DNA of 64,000 nucleotides from Acidimicrobiia bacterium. GTDB lineage: Bacteria; Actinomycetota; Acidimicrobiia; Spongiisociales; UBA5794. This document shows positions 45,642 through 55,141 of the stretch, in pieces. A program made the translations under genes and the position numbers. How positions within the stretch are numbered: position 1 is the stretch's first letter; each line of letters begins with the position of its first letter. The notes below the pieces were generated by a model, which had not been told where the DNA came from, ran no database searches, and saw nothing but the letters and a program-made list of their open reading frames with translations. The stretch lies in NCBI GenBank assembly GCA_026985095.1, contig JALSQW010000063.1, forward strand, positions 47,411-111,410, in the 5' to 3' direction.

Positions 45642-48481
45642 TCCGACCCGTCCGGGCGAAGGACGACCTCCGCCAGACGTTCCGCGGCTTCCTCCGGCAT
45701 CGCCAGCCAGCGGCTCTGGAACATGTCGGCCAGCCGCCATCCCGCCCGGACGAGATCCATGTGCCGTTCGATGTGCCGGCGCGGGTCGGCCTCGAAGACC
45801 TCGCACTCCACACCGATCGCGGCTGCGCCCGCCCCGACGGCGAGATCCACCTCGTACCCCGCCACCGGATAGGACGCCACCACGGGCAGCCCGAACGCCT
45901 CGAGTTCCCTCGCCAGCGAACCCACCCACCCCCGCGCCGGGGCCGCCCCGCGGGACGGCAGCGGCGGCTCGGCCGCCCACCGTACGTAGTCGGCGAGGAG
46001 CCCCGCCCCTTCCTCTCCGGCACCCAGCGACGTGACCACGACCATCTCGTGGCGGGCCCGGGTCACCATCACGTTGAACAGGTGCGGCTCTTCGATGAAC
46101 CGCAGCGAACCGGACACGTCGGCGACCGAGACGCCCAGCGACACGACGATCACATCCCGTTCGTTGCCCTGGAAGGCGTGGACCGTACCGACGCGGACAT
46201 CGGCGGCCTCCAACGCATCCGGGTGAAAGCGATCGACGAGCGCCTCCTCGAGGGCGTCCGCCTGGGCGCGGAAAGGGCTCATCACGCCGATCGACGACCC
46301 TCCCCGATCCACGACCGCCGCCACCTCTTCGACCACGGCGTCGATCTCGGCCCCGTTGACCCCCTCGTCGTCCCGGCTCCCCCGGACCCTCCGGATGCGG
46401 ATCGCGTCCAGACGCTCGGTGGCAGGATGTTGGGTCATGAGCTTCAACGTGCCGTCGTAGAACCGACGATCCGAGAACCCGATGATGTGCGGCACCGATC
46501 GGAAATGCTCCCGGAGCGCCGAAACGGCCGAAGCGCCCACGGCGACGTCGAAGAGGCTGTTCCGCCGGACGTCCAGGATCCGCAGCGTCTCGGCCTCGAT
46601 GCCGTGCTCGTCGGCCGATGCCGCCATGGCGTCGTCCGACAGGAACGAGACGTGCCGGAGCTGCTTGGGATCGCCGATGACGACCGCCCGCCGAGCCCGA
46701 GCCAACGCCGGGGCAGCGCGCAGCTGATCGATCTGACTGCCCTCGTCGAAGATCACGACGTCGAAGACCGCCGGTTCCTTCGGCAACGTGTCGTCGATCT
46801 CCTTCAGCGTCCCCACCCACAGCGGCAGCACGTCGAGGAACCCGCCGGCGCGGAGATCCTGCAACGCACGGCGGCGCTTCGTCTTGCCGGCCCGCAGCGC
46901 CGAGGCGAGCGCCGACACCGACCGCGCCGACGCCGATCGGCGGTTCTCCCGCGACCGGCGCCGCGCCTCGACCACCCGGCCGAGTTCCTCCCGCCACGCC
47001 GCCTCGGCACGGACCAGCTCCTCCCATTCGGTGTCCAACGTGGTCCCACCACCGCGGAGCCCGTTGCGGACCGCCGCTTCGGCCCGGGCCAGGCGTAACG
47101 CCGCGGCGACGTCGTCGAGGGTGGCGTCGGGATGGACCCCGAGTCGGGCACGCATCTTGCGTTCCGCCCGCTCCCGGAACCACGACCCGAAGGGTCCCCC
47201 GTCGTCGCGGGCCCGAGCGAGCATGCGTTCGGCCCGGGCGACGTCGAACCCCGCCTCGGCGACCCCGGGCACGGCCCAACCGTCCGCCGCCATCTGCTGG
47301 CGATCGGCCAGACCGCGGGTCAACGCCAGCTCGTCCTCCAGCTTCCCGATGATCCGATGCCGAACCCGCGCCCGTCGACCTCGGGCATCGTCGAGGCGTC
47401 CCTCGAGCCGGTCCACGTCTGCTCCCGAGTACGGCACCGCCATCCCCCCTGCGAGGTCGTCGGCGACGCGTCGGCGATGCTCGCGGCGACCGAAGCGCAC
47501 CCAACGGGGACCCGGGTACCGGCCCAGGAGGTCGGCGATGACGTCGACAGCCTGCTCGGTCTGGGCGGCCATGAGCACCGAGTGGCCACGGGCGACCTCG
47601 TCGACGGCGAGGGCGGCCGCCAGGTGACTCTTCCCCGTGCCGGGGGGTCCCGACACGACGACGATCTGTTCGACGCGGGACCGACCGATCGCTTCCCGCT
47701 GGGCGTCGTTCAGTGGATAGGCCGACTCGATGGGGCCGCCGGATCCGGTGTCGGCGGCGGCCACGGACGATCCCAGATAGATCGCCTCGAACGCCGATCC
47801 GCTGAGATCCAGTTTCGACCATGCCGTCAGGTCGGCGCGGATCGTCGCCGCGTCGACGTCGCGGGCCAGATAGCACCCGACCCCGAGGACCAGCAGCAGC
47901 TCCTCGCGGTCACTGAGCTTCCAAGGGTCGTTGGAGACCGGAACGACACGCGGACGTGGGAGGTCGGCAGCACCGAAGTACTCGTTGAGCCAGCTACGCG
48001 CGGCCGGGTATCCCGCCGCCAGGGAGGCGGTTGGCTCGGCGGGGCCTGCCAGCGTGAACAGGGAGCCGAGCGCGTCCTCGAGCACCTCCGCGACGGCAGG
48101 CTCGACGAGACCAGGGGTCACCTCCGGGTCGGCGAGGGCCACGACCCGGAACCCCTTGCGTTCCCGCTGGAGTTCGGCACGGGCCGAGAGCACCGGGAAG
48201 AGATGGCGGTCGCCGTCGACGGTGCCGGCCGTCCACAGCCAGCCGACTCGCAGCAGATGCTCGTCGGCGTGAAGCCGATCGAGGGCAGAGAGGGATCGAA
48301 GCCGCTCGGTGGCCTCGACGATCGGCGGCCGCTCGGATCCCCCGCCGTGGAAGACCATCGAAGGATCCACCCAACCCAGGTACGCCAGATCGCTGCGGCG
48401 AGCGGTCACCACCGTCCGCCGCGTCGATCCTCCGGGGGCCAAGGCGGCCAGGTACGACAGGATCGCCCCGGCGTCGGTCAC
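45608..48481 (-). CDS. SF1 (UPF1-like) helicase with C-terminal nuclease-like domain
   Basis: A 957-aa protein. Its first 250 residues are unlike anything I recognise. Walker A is VVVSGPPGTGKSHL near residue 280, Walker B FDVVIFDEGSQID, motif III VVIGDPKQLRH, and motifs V/VI GTVHAFQGNERDVI and FNVMVTRARHEM. A long coiled stretch (about 345-530) separates the two halves of the AAA_11/AAA_12 core. The last 100 residues (YEVDLAVGAGAAAIGVECE) resemble the small PD-(D/E)XK-like domain seen at the end of similar helicases. The role is unknown. Confidence 0.87.
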   Translation of the reverse strand: MTDAGAILSYLAALAPGGSTRRTVVTARRSDLAYLGWVDPSMVFHGGGSERPPIVEATERLRSLSALDRLHADEHLLRVGWLWTAGTVDGDRHLFPVLSARAELQRERKGFRVVALADPEVTPGLVEPAVAEVLEDALGSLFTLAGPAEPTASLAAGYPAARSWLNEYFGAADLPRPRVVPVSNDPWKLSDREELLLVLGVGCYLARDVDAATIRADLTAWSKLDLSGSAFEAIYLGSSVAAADTGSGGPIESAYPLNDAQREAIGRSRVEQIVVVSGPPGTGKSHLAAALAVDEVARGHSVLMAAQTEQAVDVIADLLGRYPGPRWVRFGRREHRRRVADDLAGGMAVPYSGADVDRLEGRLDDARGRRARVRHRIIGKLEDELALTRGLADRQQMAADGWAVPGVAEAGFDVARAERMLARARDDGGPFGSWFRERAERKMRARLGVHPDATLDDVAAALRLARAEAAVRNGLRGGGTTLDTEWEELVRAEAAWREELGRVVEARRRSRENRRSASARSVSALASALRAGKTKRRRALQDLRAGGFLDVLPLWVGTLKEIDDTLPKEPAVFDVVIFDEGSQIDQLRAAPALARARRAVVIGDPKQLRHVSFLSDDAMAASADEHGIEAETLRILDVRRNSLFDVAVGASAVSALREHFRSVPHIIGFSDRRFYDGTLKLMTQHPATERLDAIRIRRVRGSRDDEGVNGAEIDAVVEEVAAVVDRGGSSIGVMSPFRAQADALEEALVDRFHPDALEAADVRVGTVHAFQGNERDVIVVSLGVSVADVSGSLRFIEEPHLFNVMVTRARHEMVVVTSLGAGEEGAGLLADYVRWAAEPPLPSRGAAPARGWVGSLARELEAFGLPVVASYPVAGYEVDLAVGAGAAAIGVECEVFEADPRRHIERHMDLVRAGWRLADMFQSRWLAMPEEAAERLAEVVLRPDGSDQIDPNRPGGQ

Positions 48482-48482
48482 G

Positions 48483-49106
48483 TCAGTTCGGCTTCCTCGC
48501 CACGACCACCAGATCGATGGCGTCGCCCGCCACGTCGCCCTTGGCGACGTGGCGCCGTACCGGCTCGGCCCGCTCGATCTCGAGTCCGACCAGGTCGGCG
48601 ACGACGTCGTCCTCGGTGCAGAGGACGGCGGGATCCGGTGGTCCGCCGATGCCTCGTTCGAGGTTGTCGAGATGATGTGCCACGACGACGATCCTCCCTC
48701 CCGGAGCGAGGGCCTTCACGGCCGTCTGGTGCACCGTGCGACGGGCGTCGGCGGGGAGCTGGAGGTACGACAGCACGATCAGATCCCAGGTCCGGTCTCC
48801 CGGATCCCAGGTGGTGAGGTCCGCAGCTTCGAAGGTCACCTCGACGCCGGCGTCGGCGGCCAGCCGACGGGCCTGGTCGATGGCGACCGGAGACAGGTCG
48901 ATGCCGGTCACCTCGTGGCCTCGGCGCGCCAGCCAGATGGCGTTGCGGCCTTGGCCGCACCCCAGATCGAGGGCTCGACCCGGGGGGAGATCCTCGGTCA
49001 GTTCGGCAACGAACACGTTCGGCTCGAGGCCCCAGACGTACCCCTGGGTCCGGTACCGCTCGTCCCATCGTGCCCGCATCGTGTCGGTGTCGCGTCGGTC
49101 GGTCAT
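48483..49106 (-). CDS. Class I SAM-dependent methyltransferase (TehB/UbiE-like)
   Basis: A 207-aa methyltransferase. SAM-binding motif I is ALDLGCGQGRNAIWLARRG, then GIDLSPVAIDQARR and VTFEAADLTTWD. It is close to the tellurite-resistance/thiopurine group in style, but the substrate is not evident. TACCGT lies 6 nt before the ATG, preceded by TG, making an extended -10. It is 1 bp from the helicase gene that follows. Confidence 0.9.
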   Translation of the reverse strand: MTDRRDTDTMRARWDERYRTQGYVWGLEPNVFVAELTEDLPPGRALDLGCGQGRNAIWLARRGHEVTGIDLSPVAIDQARRLAADAGVEVTFEAADLTTWDPGDRTWDLIVLSYLQLPADARRTVHQTAVKALAPGGRIVVVAHHLDNLERGIGGPPDPAVLCTEDDVVADLVGLEIERAEPVRRHVAKGDVAGDAIDLVVVARKPN

Positions 49107-49112
49107 GGCCGC

Positions 49113-49118
49113 ACGGTA
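49113..49118 (-). promoter_or_regulatory. Extended -10 box of the methyltransferase gene (leaderless)
   Basis: TACCGT, preceded by TGA, lies 6 nt before the ATG at 49106. It overlaps the stop region of the DUF402 gene, so the methyltransferase and helicase may form a separate transcript. Confidence 0.5.
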
Positions 49119-49631
49119 TCAGGTCGAGGAGGCGACACGGTCGAACCATCGGCCCGCCGCGTCTCCGAACGGCTCCACCCGCTCGACCAGGGCGGCCACG
49201 AGCGTCGTCGCGGTGCGTTCCGCGGCCGCGACGACCTCGGGCGGGTACCCGAGCCGGACCCGATGGTCGGCGAACTCGTCCTCGTCGATGACCGCCACCG
49301 GGCCGTTGCGGTACCGCACCACGTCGAGATCGAGGTCGACCATCGACACCGTGGCCCCGTCCCACCTCGGCGGCGTGTTGATGTCGACGTAGATCTCGTA
49401 GGGCCCTTCCAGATTGAAGATCGGGACATGCCACCCTTCGGACGGAACGAGGGTGAGGAACGCCGACTGCGGATGCCTGGAGGGTTCGTCGGCCCGCTGG
49501 ATGACGGTGCGCTCCCCGCCGTAGAGCCACACGCCGTGTTCGTCTTCGCCGAGACGGCGCAGGTCGTAGCGCCAGTGGACCCGGTCGGGCCACTTCAGGA
49601 AACGGACGTGGACGAGGTCGCCGGCGCTCAT
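49119..49631 (-). CDS. DUF402 family protein
   Basis: A 170-aa protein of the DUF402 fold (a barrel related to nucleotide phosphatases). It has VHWRYDLRRLGEDEHGVWLY, then YEIYVDINTPPRWDGATVSMVDLDLDVV, the acidic metal-site region (DINTP-DLDLD). Some relatives hydrolyse nucleoside di- or triphosphates; that is a possibility only. The ATG overlaps the stop of the upstream alcohol dehydrogenase gene by 4 nt. Confidence 0.83.
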   Translation of the reverse strand: MSAGDLVHVRFLKWPDRVHWRYDLRRLGEDEHGVWLYGGERTVIQRADEPSRHPQSAFLTLVPSEGWHVPIFNLEGPYEIYVDINTPPRWDGATVSMVDLDLDVVRYRNGPVAVIDEDEFADHRVRLGYPPEVVAAAERTATTLVAALVERVEPFGDAAGRWFDRVASST

Positions 49632-50680
49632 GGCTCGATGAGCATCTTGTGGAATCCCTCGGCGCGGCGGGAGAACGCCTCCGCCGCTGCCGGAAGCTCG
49701 TCGAGGGACACCCGATGGGAGAACACCACCGACGGGTCGACCTTCCCGCCGGCGACGGCTCCGAGGGCCGCGCCCATGTGGGGCTGCACGTTGGCGAGGC
49801 CGTTCAACCGGAGCTGAAGGTCCTTGGCGAACAGCATCCCGAGATCGGTCGGATGCGCCGTCTCGACCCGGTAGACGCCACCGCCGGCCAGCACGCCGCC
49901 GGGCCGGAGGATGGAGACCGCAACGTCGAACGCGTCGCCCCGTCCGGCGAACTCGACGACGACGTCGACACCGAGTCCATCGGTGGCGTCGGCGACGATC
50001 TCGGCGACCGGGTCGGAATCGACGTCCACCGGCACGCCGCCGAGCGCGGCGGCCAGGGCGAGACGATGCCCGACCCGGTCGAGGACCAGCACGGGACGTC
50101 GGGTGCGGTGCGCGATGAGCTGCAACGCCAACAGCCCGGTCGGGCCCGCTCCGACCAGCGCCACGGTATCGGTGGCGGCGATCTGGGCGCTGTCGACGGC
50201 GATCAGCGCCGCCGGCAGGTTGCACGACGCCACCACCGCGGTCTCGTCGGAGACACCGGCAGGGACGTGGTGGAGGTGCCCGTCGGCGAGCGGTACCCGA
50301 ACGTACTCCGCATGGCTCCCAGCCAGACCGCCGAAGCCGTAGATCGCCCGCTTCGACGTCTCGCAGTGGCCGGTGAGACCCCGCCGACAGGTTCGGCAGG
50401 TCCCACAGCTCACCGAGAACGGGAAGGTGACCCGATCTCCCACCCGGAACCGGGACACCGCCGAACCGACCGCGACCACCTCACCGACGATCTCGTGGCC
50501 GAGGATCGTGGCGCCGGGAACGGCGAGTCCGGGCAGTTCGCCCTGGTACAGGTACAGGTCCGACCCGCACATCGACGCGCCGCGGGTCGCGACGACCACA
50601 TCTCGGGGATCCACCGGTGTCGGGTCGGGGACGTCCTCCACCCGGAGATCGTGGGGGCCCTGGTAGACGGCGGCACGCAT
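49628..50680 (-). CDS. Zinc-dependent medium-chain alcohol dehydrogenase
   Basis: A 350-aa MDR-family dehydrogenase. Catalytic zinc ligands are the Cys in GASMCGSDLYLY and the His-Glu in LGHEIVGEV; the structural zinc is held by four Cys in CGTCRTCRRGLTGHC. The NAD-binding motif is ALVGAGPTGLLA. The substrate is unclear. The start at 50680 (MRAAVYQG) is the family-typical one, with a GGGGGCG stretch before it; an ATG 12-15 bases farther is possible. It lacks a targeting helix, so I do not link it to the microcompartment. Confidence 0.88.
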   Translation of the reverse strand: MRAAVYQGPHDLRVEDVPDPTPVDPRDVVVATRGASMCGSDLYLYQGELPGLAVPGATILGHEIVGEVVAVGSAVSRFRVGDRVTFPFSVSCGTCRTCRRGLTGHCETSKRAIYGFGGLAGSHAEYVRVPLADGHLHHVPAGVSDETAVVASCNLPAALIAVDSAQIAATDTVALVGAGPTGLLALQLIAHRTRRPVLVLDRVGHRLALAAALGGVPVDVDSDPVAEIVADATDGLGVDVVVEFAGRGDAFDVAVSILRPGGVLAGGGVYRVETAHPTDLGMLFAKDLQLRLNGLANVQPHMGAALGAVAGGKVDPSVVFSHRVSLDELPAAAEAFSRRAEGFHKMLIEP

Positions 50681-50718
50681 GATCGCCCCCATCATCGCAC
50701 GCCGCGGACGGCGTGCGG

Positions 50719-51732
50719 CTACTCGACCGTCCAGGTGCCGAGGGAGCGGACGAGCTCGTCGAGATCGCCGGGGCCCTGCCGGTCCTGGGCCTGAGCGATC
50801 TGGTCGGTGAGCTGACGCTCGTAGGTCGGCCGGGAGACATCACGGAAGATGCCCAGCGGCGTCGGACCGTGCGGCCCGACCGACAACCTGGACAGCGCGA
50901 AGGCGACGCCGGGTTCCGGGGCCTTGGCGTCGTGCACCTGGATCCGGTCGATCCCCACGTCGGCGACATCGACGACCTGCGCGCCGTCGGGGCCGACGAT
51001 GACGCCCTTGTCGTCCTCCTTGCCGAACACGATCGGCTTGCCGTGCTCGAGATAGATGCGATTGGCGTCGCGCGTCTCGCGCCCGGTGAGCTCGATGAAT
51101 GCCTTGTCGTTGAACACGTTGCAGTTCTGGTAGATCTCGATGAAGGCCGCACCCTCGTGCTCGTAGGCGGCGGTCAGGATCTCGGCGGTGTGCGCCCGAT
51201 CCATGTCGATCGTGCGAGCCACGAAGGTGGCCTCGGCGCCGAGGGCGAGCGATACCGGGTTGAAGGGCCAGTCGATCGATCCCATGGGGCTCGTCTTGGT
51301 TCGCTTCCCCACCTCGCTCGTCGGCGAGTACTGACCCTTCGTCAACCCATAGATCTGGTTGTTGAAGAGCAGGATCGTGATGTTGATGTTCCGCCGGAGG
51401 GCGTGGATCAGGTGATTGCCGCCGATGGACAGCGCGTCGCCATCGCCGGTGATGACCCACACGTGCAGATCCGGGTTGGCCGCCGCCACGCCCGATGCGA
51501 TGGCGGGCGCCCGACCGTGGATGGAGTGCATCCCGTAGGTGTTCATGTAGTAGGGGAACCGGCTGGAACATCCGATCCCGGAGATGAACACGTGGTTCTC
51601 TCGGGGCACGTCGAGCTCGGCGAGGAAGTTCTGCACCGACGCCAGGATCGTGTAGTCGCCGCAGCCCGGACACCAGCGGACCTCCTGATCCGTCTGGAAA
51701 TCAGCCCGGGTGTATCGCGCCGTATCGGTCAT
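50719..51732 (-). CDS. korB: 2-oxoacid:ferredoxin oxidoreductase, beta subunit
   Basis: A 337-aa subunit that binds thiamine diphosphate and an iron-sulfur cluster. WCPGCGDYTILASV holds two cluster Cys with a third in IGCSSRFPY; the TPP motif is ITGDGDALSIGGNHL, then NNQIYGLTKGQYSPTS. With KorA it forms a CoA-acylating 2-oxoglutarate (or related oxoacid) oxidoreductase, as in mycobacteria. The ATG overlaps the korA stop by 4 nt. Confidence 0.94.
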   Translation of the reverse strand: MTDTARYTRADFQTDQEVRWCPGCGDYTILASVQNFLAELDVPRENHVFISGIGCSSRFPYYMNTYGMHSIHGRAPAIASGVAAANPDLHVWVITGDGDALSIGGNHLIHALRRNINITILLFNNQIYGLTKGQYSPTSEVGKRTKTSPMGSIDWPFNPVSLALGAEATFVARTIDMDRAHTAEILTAAYEHEGAAFIEIYQNCNVFNDKAFIELTGRETRDANRIYLEHGKPIVFGKEDDKGVIVGPDGAQVVDVADVGIDRIQVHDAKAPEPGVAFALSRLSVGPHGPTPLGIFRDVSRPTYERQLTDQIAQAQDRQGPGDLDELVRSLGTWTVE

Positions 51733-53606
51733 GATCGTTCGTCCTTCCCGTCCAGCAGTTGCATGATCCTCATGGCGATCTCGGTCGCCTTGAACGGCTG
51801 ACCCTGGACCTTCGATTGCGAGATCGCGTCGACGAGGTACCGGGCACGGATCAGTCGTGAGAGCTGCCCACGGTTGAGCTCCGGAACGAGCACCGTCTCG
51901 AAGCGGGCGAGGACGTCACCGAGGTTGGCGGGGAACGGGTTGATGTGACGAAGGTGCACGTGTGCCACCTTCCCTTCCCGCTTGCGAGCCCGGTTGACCC
52001 CGGCGCGGATCGCGCCGAAGGTGGATCCCCAGCCGAGGACGAGCAGGTCGGCATCTTGGTCGCCGAAGACCTCGACCGGCGAGATGTCGTTCGCGATCCG
52101 GGCGATCTTCTCTTCCCGCAGGATCGTCATGTGCTCGTGGTTCATCGGGTCGTACGACACGTTGCCGGTGCCGTCCTGCTTCTCGAGCCCCCCGAGGCGA
52201 TGCTCGAGGCCGGGGGTGCCCGGCACGGCCCAGGGTCGAGCCAGGGTCTCGGGGTCACGTAGGTACGGGAGGAAACTGTCGCCCTGGTTCGGCCCGGACG
52301 CGTAGTCGACCGTCAGGTCCGGGATCCGAGTCAGGTCGGGGAGCCGCCACGGTTCGGAGCTGTTGGCGATGTAGCCGTCCGACAGCAGGATGACCGGCGT
52401 CATGTACTTGAGCGCGATGCGGGCGGCCTCGATCGCCACCTCGAACGCGTCCGACGGGGTCGCCGCGGCGATCACCGGCAAGGGGGCCTCGCCGTGGCGC
52501 CCGTACATGGCGAACAGCAGATCCGACTGTTCGACCTTGGTAGGCAGTCCCGTCGACGGCCCGCCTCGTTGAACGTCGACGACGATGAGGGGCAGCTCGG
52601 CCATCAGCGCCAGCGACAACGCTTCGCTCTTGAGCGCGAGGCCGGGACCCGACGTCCCCGTCGCCGCGAGGTGCCCGGCGAACGCCGCCCCGACGGAGGT
52701 GCCGATCCCGGCGATCTCGTCTTCGGCTTGGAAGGTCCGCACCCCGAAGTTCCGGAGCCGGGCGAGCGCTTCGAGGATCGACGACGCGGGGGTGATCGGG
52801 TAGGACCCGTAGAACAGCGGGAGACCGGCAGCCTGGGACGCCGCGACGAGCCCCCAGGCGAGCGACTGGTTACCGGTGATGTTGGTGTACTCCCCCGCAG
52901 GCAGCGTCGCCGGCGCCACCGAGTACGTATGGTGGAACGCTTCGGTGGTCAGCCCGTAGTTGTACCCGGCCTTCAACGCCGCCGTGTTGGCCGCGGCCAC
53001 GGGCGAGTCCCCGAACTTGCTCTCGATCCAGTCGATGACCGGATCGAGCGGTCGCTGGTACATCCACGACATCAGCCCGAGGGCGAAGAAGTTCTTCGAC
53101 CGCAGCACCTCACGGCCCTTGACGCCGGTGCCCTGGACCGCTTCCTTGGTGAGTTGCTCCATCGGTGCGGTGAGCAGGTGATAGGACTCGAGGCTGCCGT
53201 CCTCGAGGGGGTTGGTCTCGTAGCCCGCCTTGTGGAGGTTCCGCTCGTCGAACGCGTCGGAGTTGACGATCACCAGACCCCCCTTGACGACATCGCCGAT
53301 GTTCGCCTTCAGCGCAGCGGGGTTCATGGCCACCAGGCAGTCCGGGCTGTCTCCGGGGGTGAGGATGTCCCAATCGGCGATGTGCACCTGGAAGGCGGAC
53401 ACGCCGGCGAGGGTCCCGGCCGGGGCTCGGATCTCGGCCGGGAAGTTGGGGAAGGTGGCCAGGTCGTTGCCGAACAACGCCGAGCTGGCGGTGAACCGCG
53501 TTCCCGCAAGCTGCATGCCATCACCCGAATCGCCGGCGAAACGGATGACGACGTCGTCGATCGGCTCCGGCTCCGGACGCGTGTCGGCCGTGGTTTCTTC
53601 AGACAC
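51729..53606 (-). CDS. korA: 2-oxoacid:ferredoxin oxidoreductase, alpha subunit (gamma-alpha fusion)
   Basis: A 625-aa subunit with the gamma domain fused at the N-terminus (VIRFAGDSGDGMQLAGTRF) and the alpha domain after about residue 215 (GLPLFYGSYPITPASSILE, then FQAEDEIAGIGTSVGAAFAG). It reduces ferredoxin while converting 2-oxoglutarate to succinyl-CoA, and could run the TCA step oxygen-tolerantly. GTG at 53606 has AGGAG about 8 nt upstream. Confidence 0.94.
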   Translation of the reverse strand: MSEETTADTRPEPEPIDDVVIRFAGDSGDGMQLAGTRFTASSALFGNDLATFPNFPAEIRAPAGTLAGVSAFQVHIADWDILTPGDSPDCLVAMNPAALKANIGDVVKGGLVIVNSDAFDERNLHKAGYETNPLEDGSLESYHLLTAPMEQLTKEAVQGTGVKGREVLRSKNFFALGLMSWMYQRPLDPVIDWIESKFGDSPVAAANTAALKAGYNYGLTTEAFHHTYSVAPATLPAGEYTNITGNQSLAWGLVAASQAAGLPLFYGSYPITPASSILEALARLRNFGVRTFQAEDEIAGIGTSVGAAFAGHLAATGTSGPGLALKSEALSLALMAELPLIVVDVQRGGPSTGLPTKVEQSDLLFAMYGRHGEAPLPVIAAATPSDAFEVAIEAARIALKYMTPVILLSDGYIANSSEPWRLPDLTRIPDLTVDYASGPNQGDSFLPYLRDPETLARPWAVPGTPGLEHRLGGLEKQDGTGNVSYDPMNHEHMTILREEKIARIANDISPVEVFGDQDADLLVLGWGSTFGAIRAGVNRARKREGKVAHVHLRHINPFPANLGDVLARFETVLVPELNRGQLSRLIRARYLVDAISQSKVQGQPFKATEIAMRIMQLLDGKDERS

Positions 53607-53698
53607 GGTGGATGCTCCTGATCGGTGAGGGATGAGGCCCCGCGGATGCGGGAGGCTCCCTGCGCTGCCCCAGCGTCCTCTCGGTTGCGAACTTTCCC

Positions 53699-53704
53699 AT
53701 TGTA
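53699..53704 (-). promoter_or_regulatory. -10 box of korAB, with an untranslated leader
   Basis: TACAAT on the minus strand lies 92 nt before the korA GTG. Unlike most promoters here it leaves a leader of about 85 nt, which contains a short GGGAGCCTCCC inverted repeat. I do not recognise a known riboswitch. Confidence 0.45.
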
Positions 53705-53720
53705 TGCCCGTCGATCTCGA

Positions 53721-55139
53721 TCATCGTCGTTCTCCGTTGCCGAACCACAGCGGCGGTTCACCGACCACCACGATCCCTGCCCGTTCCATGGCCGCCGCCA
53801 CCTGCAACACCCGCGTCTCGGCCAGCATCGGGCCGATGAGCTGGAGCGACGCCGGTGGCACGTCCGCGTCGCCGGGCAGCGGAAGCGCCAGGGCGGGCAG
53901 GCCGACGCCGTTGATAGGAGCGGCGTAGGAGGCGAGGACCGTTCGGTGGAAGACCGCCACCCCGTCGACGTCGATGTCGTCGACACCGATGAGCTTGCGG
54001 GTGGCGCCGACGGTAGGGGTGACGAGCACGTCGACGTGGGCGAAGATCCGCTCCAGCGCGTGACGAGCGCCCGCCCTCCAGCGGATCGCGCCCACCAGGG
54101 CATCGGCCGGCGTGACGATCGCTTCGGCGATCCTGGACGCCACCGCCGCGCCGTAGCGGCCGGGATCGGCAAGGTACCGGTCCCGGTGGACGGAGGCCAC
54201 TTCGACGAAGGCGCCGGTACGGGCCGCATCGTCGAGCGCCAACTCGGGGGCGGCGAGGCGCGACACGACCGCTCCCGCACCAGCCAGCGCCTCCAGGGCT
54301 CGGTCGAAGGCGGTCGTCACGGCGGCGGCGGTCGGGACGTCCATCCACGCCATGGGAACGCCCACCCGCAGTCCGCCGAGCGGCACGGGCCCGGCGGGAG
54401 GCTCGACCGGGCGCGGCGTCGACCACGGATCCTCCGGATCGTCGCCGGCGATCACCCTGAAGACCGTGGCGGCGTCCTCGACGGTGCGGGTCAAGGGCCC
54501 GACCGTGTCGAGAGACGCAGCCAACGGGTACACCCCCCGGAGCGGCACCCGGCCGTGGCTGACCTTGAGCCCGACGACCCCACAGAGCGCAGCGGGTACC
54601 CGCACGGACCCGCCGGTGTCGGTGCCGATGGCCACGGGAACGACACCGGCGGCGACCGCGGCGCCCGATCCACCGGAGGACCCTCCCGGGGACAGGGCCG
54701 GATCCCACGGGTTGCGGACCGGCCCGAACCATTCGTTCTCGGACGTGTACCCGAACGCGAACTCGTGCAAGCCGGTGCGGCCGATGATGACGGCCCCGGC
54801 CGCTTCGAGCCGCTCGACGACCGGAGCCGACCGGGCAGGGACCGTGGGCGGGAACGATCCGCCTTTGGTGTTGGGCACTCCGGCTTGGTCGATGAGGTCC
54901 TTGACGGCCACGGGAACCCCGGCGAGCGGGCCGACGTCGACGCCGTCGGCGAGGAGACGGTCGATCTGTTCGGCGCGGCGACGGGCGCCGTCGACGTCGA
55001 TGAAGGTGAAGGCGTTGATCTCCGATTGGGAGGCGAGCGCCCGGGCCACGGCGGCATCGACGACGTCGACCGTCGAGCGTCGACCGTCGCGGACCGCGGC
55101 GGCGATCTCGGCGGCGCTCCCGGCGTGACGGGAACCCAC
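53721..55139 (-). CDS. Amidase-signature enzyme
   Basis: A 472-aa amidase. The triad regions are VAVKDLIDQAGV (Lys), GTDTGGSVRVPA (cis-Ser) and LSPGGSSGGSGAAVAAG (Ser). It is not GatA: there is no gatB or gatC beside it and it differs in the C-terminal half, so it probably hydrolyses an amide or ureido compound. The GTG at 55139 is inferred from the position just after the stop of the previous gene; a later start is possible. Confidence 0.87.
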   Translation of the reverse strand: MGSRHAGSAAEIAAAVRDGRRSTVDVVDAAVARALASQSEINAFTFIDVDGARRRAEQIDRLLADGVDVGPLAGVPVAVKDLIDQAGVPNTKGGSFPPTVPARSAPVVERLEAAGAVIIGRTGLHEFAFGYTSENEWFGPVRNPWDPALSPGGSSGGSGAAVAAGVVPVAIGTDTGGSVRVPAALCGVVGLKVSHGRVPLRGVYPLAASLDTVGPLTRTVEDAATVFRVIAGDDPEDPWSTPRPVEPPAGPVPLGGLRVGVPMAWMDVPTAAAVTTAFDRALEALAGAGAVVSRLAAPELALDDAARTGAFVEVASVHRDRYLADPGRYGAAVASRIAEAIVTPADALVGAIRWRAGARHALERIFAHVDVLVTPTVGATRKLIGVDDIDVDGVAVFHRTVLASYAAPINGVGLPALALPLPGDADVPPASLQLIGPMLAETRVLQVAAAMERAGIVVVGEPPLWFGNGERR

Positions 55140-55141
55140 CT

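Noticed and set aside
45543..47876. A 777-codon minus-strand frame inside the helicase gene
   Set aside because: It is a shifted frame of the helicase, which keeps all SF1 motifs in the other frame.
45608..49106. Helicase plus methyltransferase as a restriction or defence island
   Set aside because: The methyltransferase is of the small-molecule TehB/UbiE type, not a DNA methylase, and no integrase or toxin gene is near.
49628..50680. Zinc alcohol dehydrogenase as the missing microcompartment enzyme
   Set aside because: It is 12 kb away, lacks an N-terminal targeting helix and is coupled to a DUF402 gene instead.
53721..55139. Second gatA
   Set aside because: It has the amidase signature but no gatB/gatC context and differs from the true gatA at 8.7-10.2 kb.
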